From contig CAUYXJ010000120.1 in the NCBI GenBank assembly GCA_963577065.1, positions 1 through 6,978 of the forward strand: a stretch of DNA of 6,978 nt, written 5' to 3'. This document shows, in pieces, positions 6,018 to 6,978 of the stretch. Made by a program: the position numbers and the translations under genes. Origin of the DNA: CAUYXJ01 sp963577065 (lineage in GTDB: Bacteria > Chloroflexota > Dehalococcoidia > Tepidiformales > Tepidiformaceae). The notes beneath the pieces are model-generated. The model saw only the letters and a list, made by a program, of their open reading frames with translations, had not been told where the DNA came from and ran no database searches. Positions within the stretch are counted from its first letter, which is position 1. Every line of letters begins with the position of its first letter.

Positions 6018-6692
6018 GTCCTCGGGGTCGGCCTTGCGGAAGGCCTCGGTCGGGCGGGGTTCGAGGATGCGGTCGAGGCGGAATCCGGCGTCGATGACGG
6101 GCTGGAGGATGTCCGTAAGGGGGCGGCGCCAGCTCGTGACCTCGGGGTAGGGCTCGCCAAAGCCCGTCCACGCGGTCGTGAACTGCTCGCGATCGAAGTA
6201 GTTGCCGCCGCTCAGGGCGCGCCGTTCGGTGTACTCGAAGTCGGCCTGGGGGTGGCCGCAGGAGAACACGAGCGTTCCGTTGGGTTTCAGGACCCGCGCG
6301 AACTCGCGCATCACCGGGGCCCAATCTTCGATGTAGTCGAGCACGAGTGAACTGAAGACGAGGTCGAACTGGCCGTCGCCAGCGAACGAAAGCGGCTGGG
6401 TGAGGTCTGCCTCGAGAACGGTTGCGCGCTCGCCCACGCGCTCGGTGGCGATCGCGACGAACTCCGGCGTGACGTCGATCGCCACGACTTCTGCGCCGCG
6501 GTCGACGAGATCTGCGGCGTGCCACGCGGGTCCGCACCCGGCATCGAGCACGCATCTGCCCGCAATGTCCGGCAGCAGCGAGAAGATCGCCGGTCGGTTG
6601 TAGTACGCGTTGTGCGGCTTGGTCGGCTCGGCCTCGGCATAGCGTTCCGCAAACTGCTCGAAGCTGCGCTGCCCGATCGGCTTCTCGGCCAT
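6015..6692 (-). CDS. Class I SAM-dependent methyltransferase, C-terminus cut by an in-frame TAG
   Basis: A soluble Rossmann-fold methyltransferase (Methyltransf_11/25 type) using S-adenosylmethionine; the acceptor is unknown. 225 residues to the first TAG. Seen: NAYYNRPA (28-35), an opening typical of one subgroup; motif I VLDAGCGPAWHAA (48-60); the acidic end of strand 2 with D73 in VVAIDVTPE; D96 in EADLTQPL; motif IV FDLVFSSLVLDYI (109-121); and motif VI FARVLKPNGTLVFSCGHP (131-148). ATG at 6692-6690 is chosen because MAEKPIGQRSFEQFAERY begins the family-like part; the frame is open up to 6854, but there it only shadows the MoaD-like gene. No strong Shine-Dalgarno is seen. It lies 25 bases behind the MoaD/ThiS-like gene and is probably co-transcribed with it. 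Read through the TAG, it would be 242 residues. Confidence 0.88.
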   Translation of the reverse strand: MAEKPIGQRSFEQFAERYAEAEPTKPHNAYYNRPAIFSLLPDIAGRCVLDAGCGPAWHAADLVDRGAEVVAIDVTPEFVAIATERVGERATVLEADLTQPLSFAGDGQFDLVFSSLVLDYIEDWAPVMREFARVLKPNGTLVFSCGHPQADFEYTERRALSGGNYFDREQFTTAWTGFGEPYPEVTSWRRPLTDILQPVIDAGFRLDRILEPRPTEAFRKADPED

Positions 6693-6717
6693 CGAGCCAT
6701 TCTCGGACGGGCGGAGC

Positions 6718-6978
6718 CTAGGCCCCACCACCGATCGCCGGGACGATCGTGACCTCGTCGTTGGGCGCGATCGCTTCCGTGAGGCCGTAGCGATGGGCGT
6801 GGCCGTTGAGCGCCACCGAGAGCTCTGGGCGGACGCGGCCGTCCTCGACGGCACGCTCGTAGAAGCCGGGGCAGCGCACGTCGATGGCGCGGAGCAGCTC
6901 GCCGAGCGTGGCGCCCGCGACCTCGAGGGTCGCGGCGCCGCCGCAGAGCGAACGTAGCGGCGACGGCACGATCACCGT
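6718..6978 (-). CDS. MoaD/ThiS-type ubiquitin-fold sulfur carrier (5' end beyond window)
   Basis: Small beta-grasp sulfur carriers are adenylated and thiocarboxylated at a C-terminal Gly-Gly to deliver sulfur for molybdopterin, thiamine or other sulfur products. The visible 86 codons show the family pattern: first strand TVIVPSPLRSLCGG, the turn LEVAGATLGELLRAI, SVALNGHAHRYG, and the closing NDEVTIVPAIGGG. The GTG at 6975 could be a start, but the codon before it, still in frame, continues the first strand, so the true start is probably just outside the window. The protein ends GGGA, one alanine beyond the expected terminal glycines; the stop is TAG at 6720-6718. The methyltransferase gene follows 25 bases later. 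Which pathway it serves cannot be read from this window. Confidence 0.85.
   Translation of the reverse strand, partial: TVIVPSPLRSLCGGAATLEVAGATLGELLRAIDVRCPGFYERAVEDGRVRPELSVALNGHAHRYGLTEAIAPNDEVTIVPAIGGGA

Noticed and set aside
6693..6706. A tiny CGAG/CTCG hairpin just before the methyltransferase ATG
   Set aside because: A four-base stem in GC-rich DNA is expected by chance and is too weak to call a regulatory element.
1..6978. CRISPR arrays, tRNA or rRNA genes, insertion sequences and phage genes
   Set aside because: No regularly spaced repeats, cloverleaf-like sequences, transposase motifs or terminal inverted repeats were seen; nearly all bases belong to identified genes.

Overview
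This GC-rich bacterial window is densely packed, with gaps of only about 4 to 85 bases, and holds seven genes, two of them cut by the window edges. High GC, GTG starts, a probable leaderless transcript and a proofreading-deficient DNA polymerase I suggest a high-GC lineage such as Chloroflexota or Actinomycetota. No rRNA or marker gene settles this, so it is only a guess.

Left third, minus strand (about 2422 down to 2): a two-gene unit encoding a nitronate monooxygenase-like FMN flavoprotein (1250..2422) followed, 6 bases after its stop, by a class III CoA transferase of the CaiB/BaiF family (2..1243, running off the left edge). The CoA transferase appears to lack the family's catalytic aspartate.

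Centre, plus strand: polA (2508..5237), 909 aa, with intact 5' nuclease and polymerase domains and a degenerate 3'-5' exonuclease domain. It diverges from the flavoprotein gene across an 85-base gap holding two back-to-back candidate -10 boxes. The polA box (TATAAT) sits so close to the GTG start that the mRNA is probably leaderless, whereas the opposite gene has a leader with a Shine-Dalgarno sequence.

Right third, plus strand: a small two-gene toxin-antitoxin-like module (5322..5959), a BrnT-like toxin overlapping by one base a ribbon-helix-helix protein with an unusual C-terminal extension. Its promoter region holds a TACA-N2-TGTA dyad matching the operator type of the BlaI/CopY repressors.

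Right end, minus strand: a MoaD/ThiS-type sulfur carrier (cut by the right edge, ending GGGA instead of GG) is followed by a SAM-dependent methyltransferase. The methyltransferase frame is interrupted by a TAG at 6015-6017, after which 16 further family-like codons run to a second TAG that abuts the convergent antitoxin gene. This looks like a recent nonsense change, a read-through site or a base-call error, and is the most checkable oddity here. I saw no tRNA, rRNA, CRISPR array, insertion sequence or clear novel multi-gene system.
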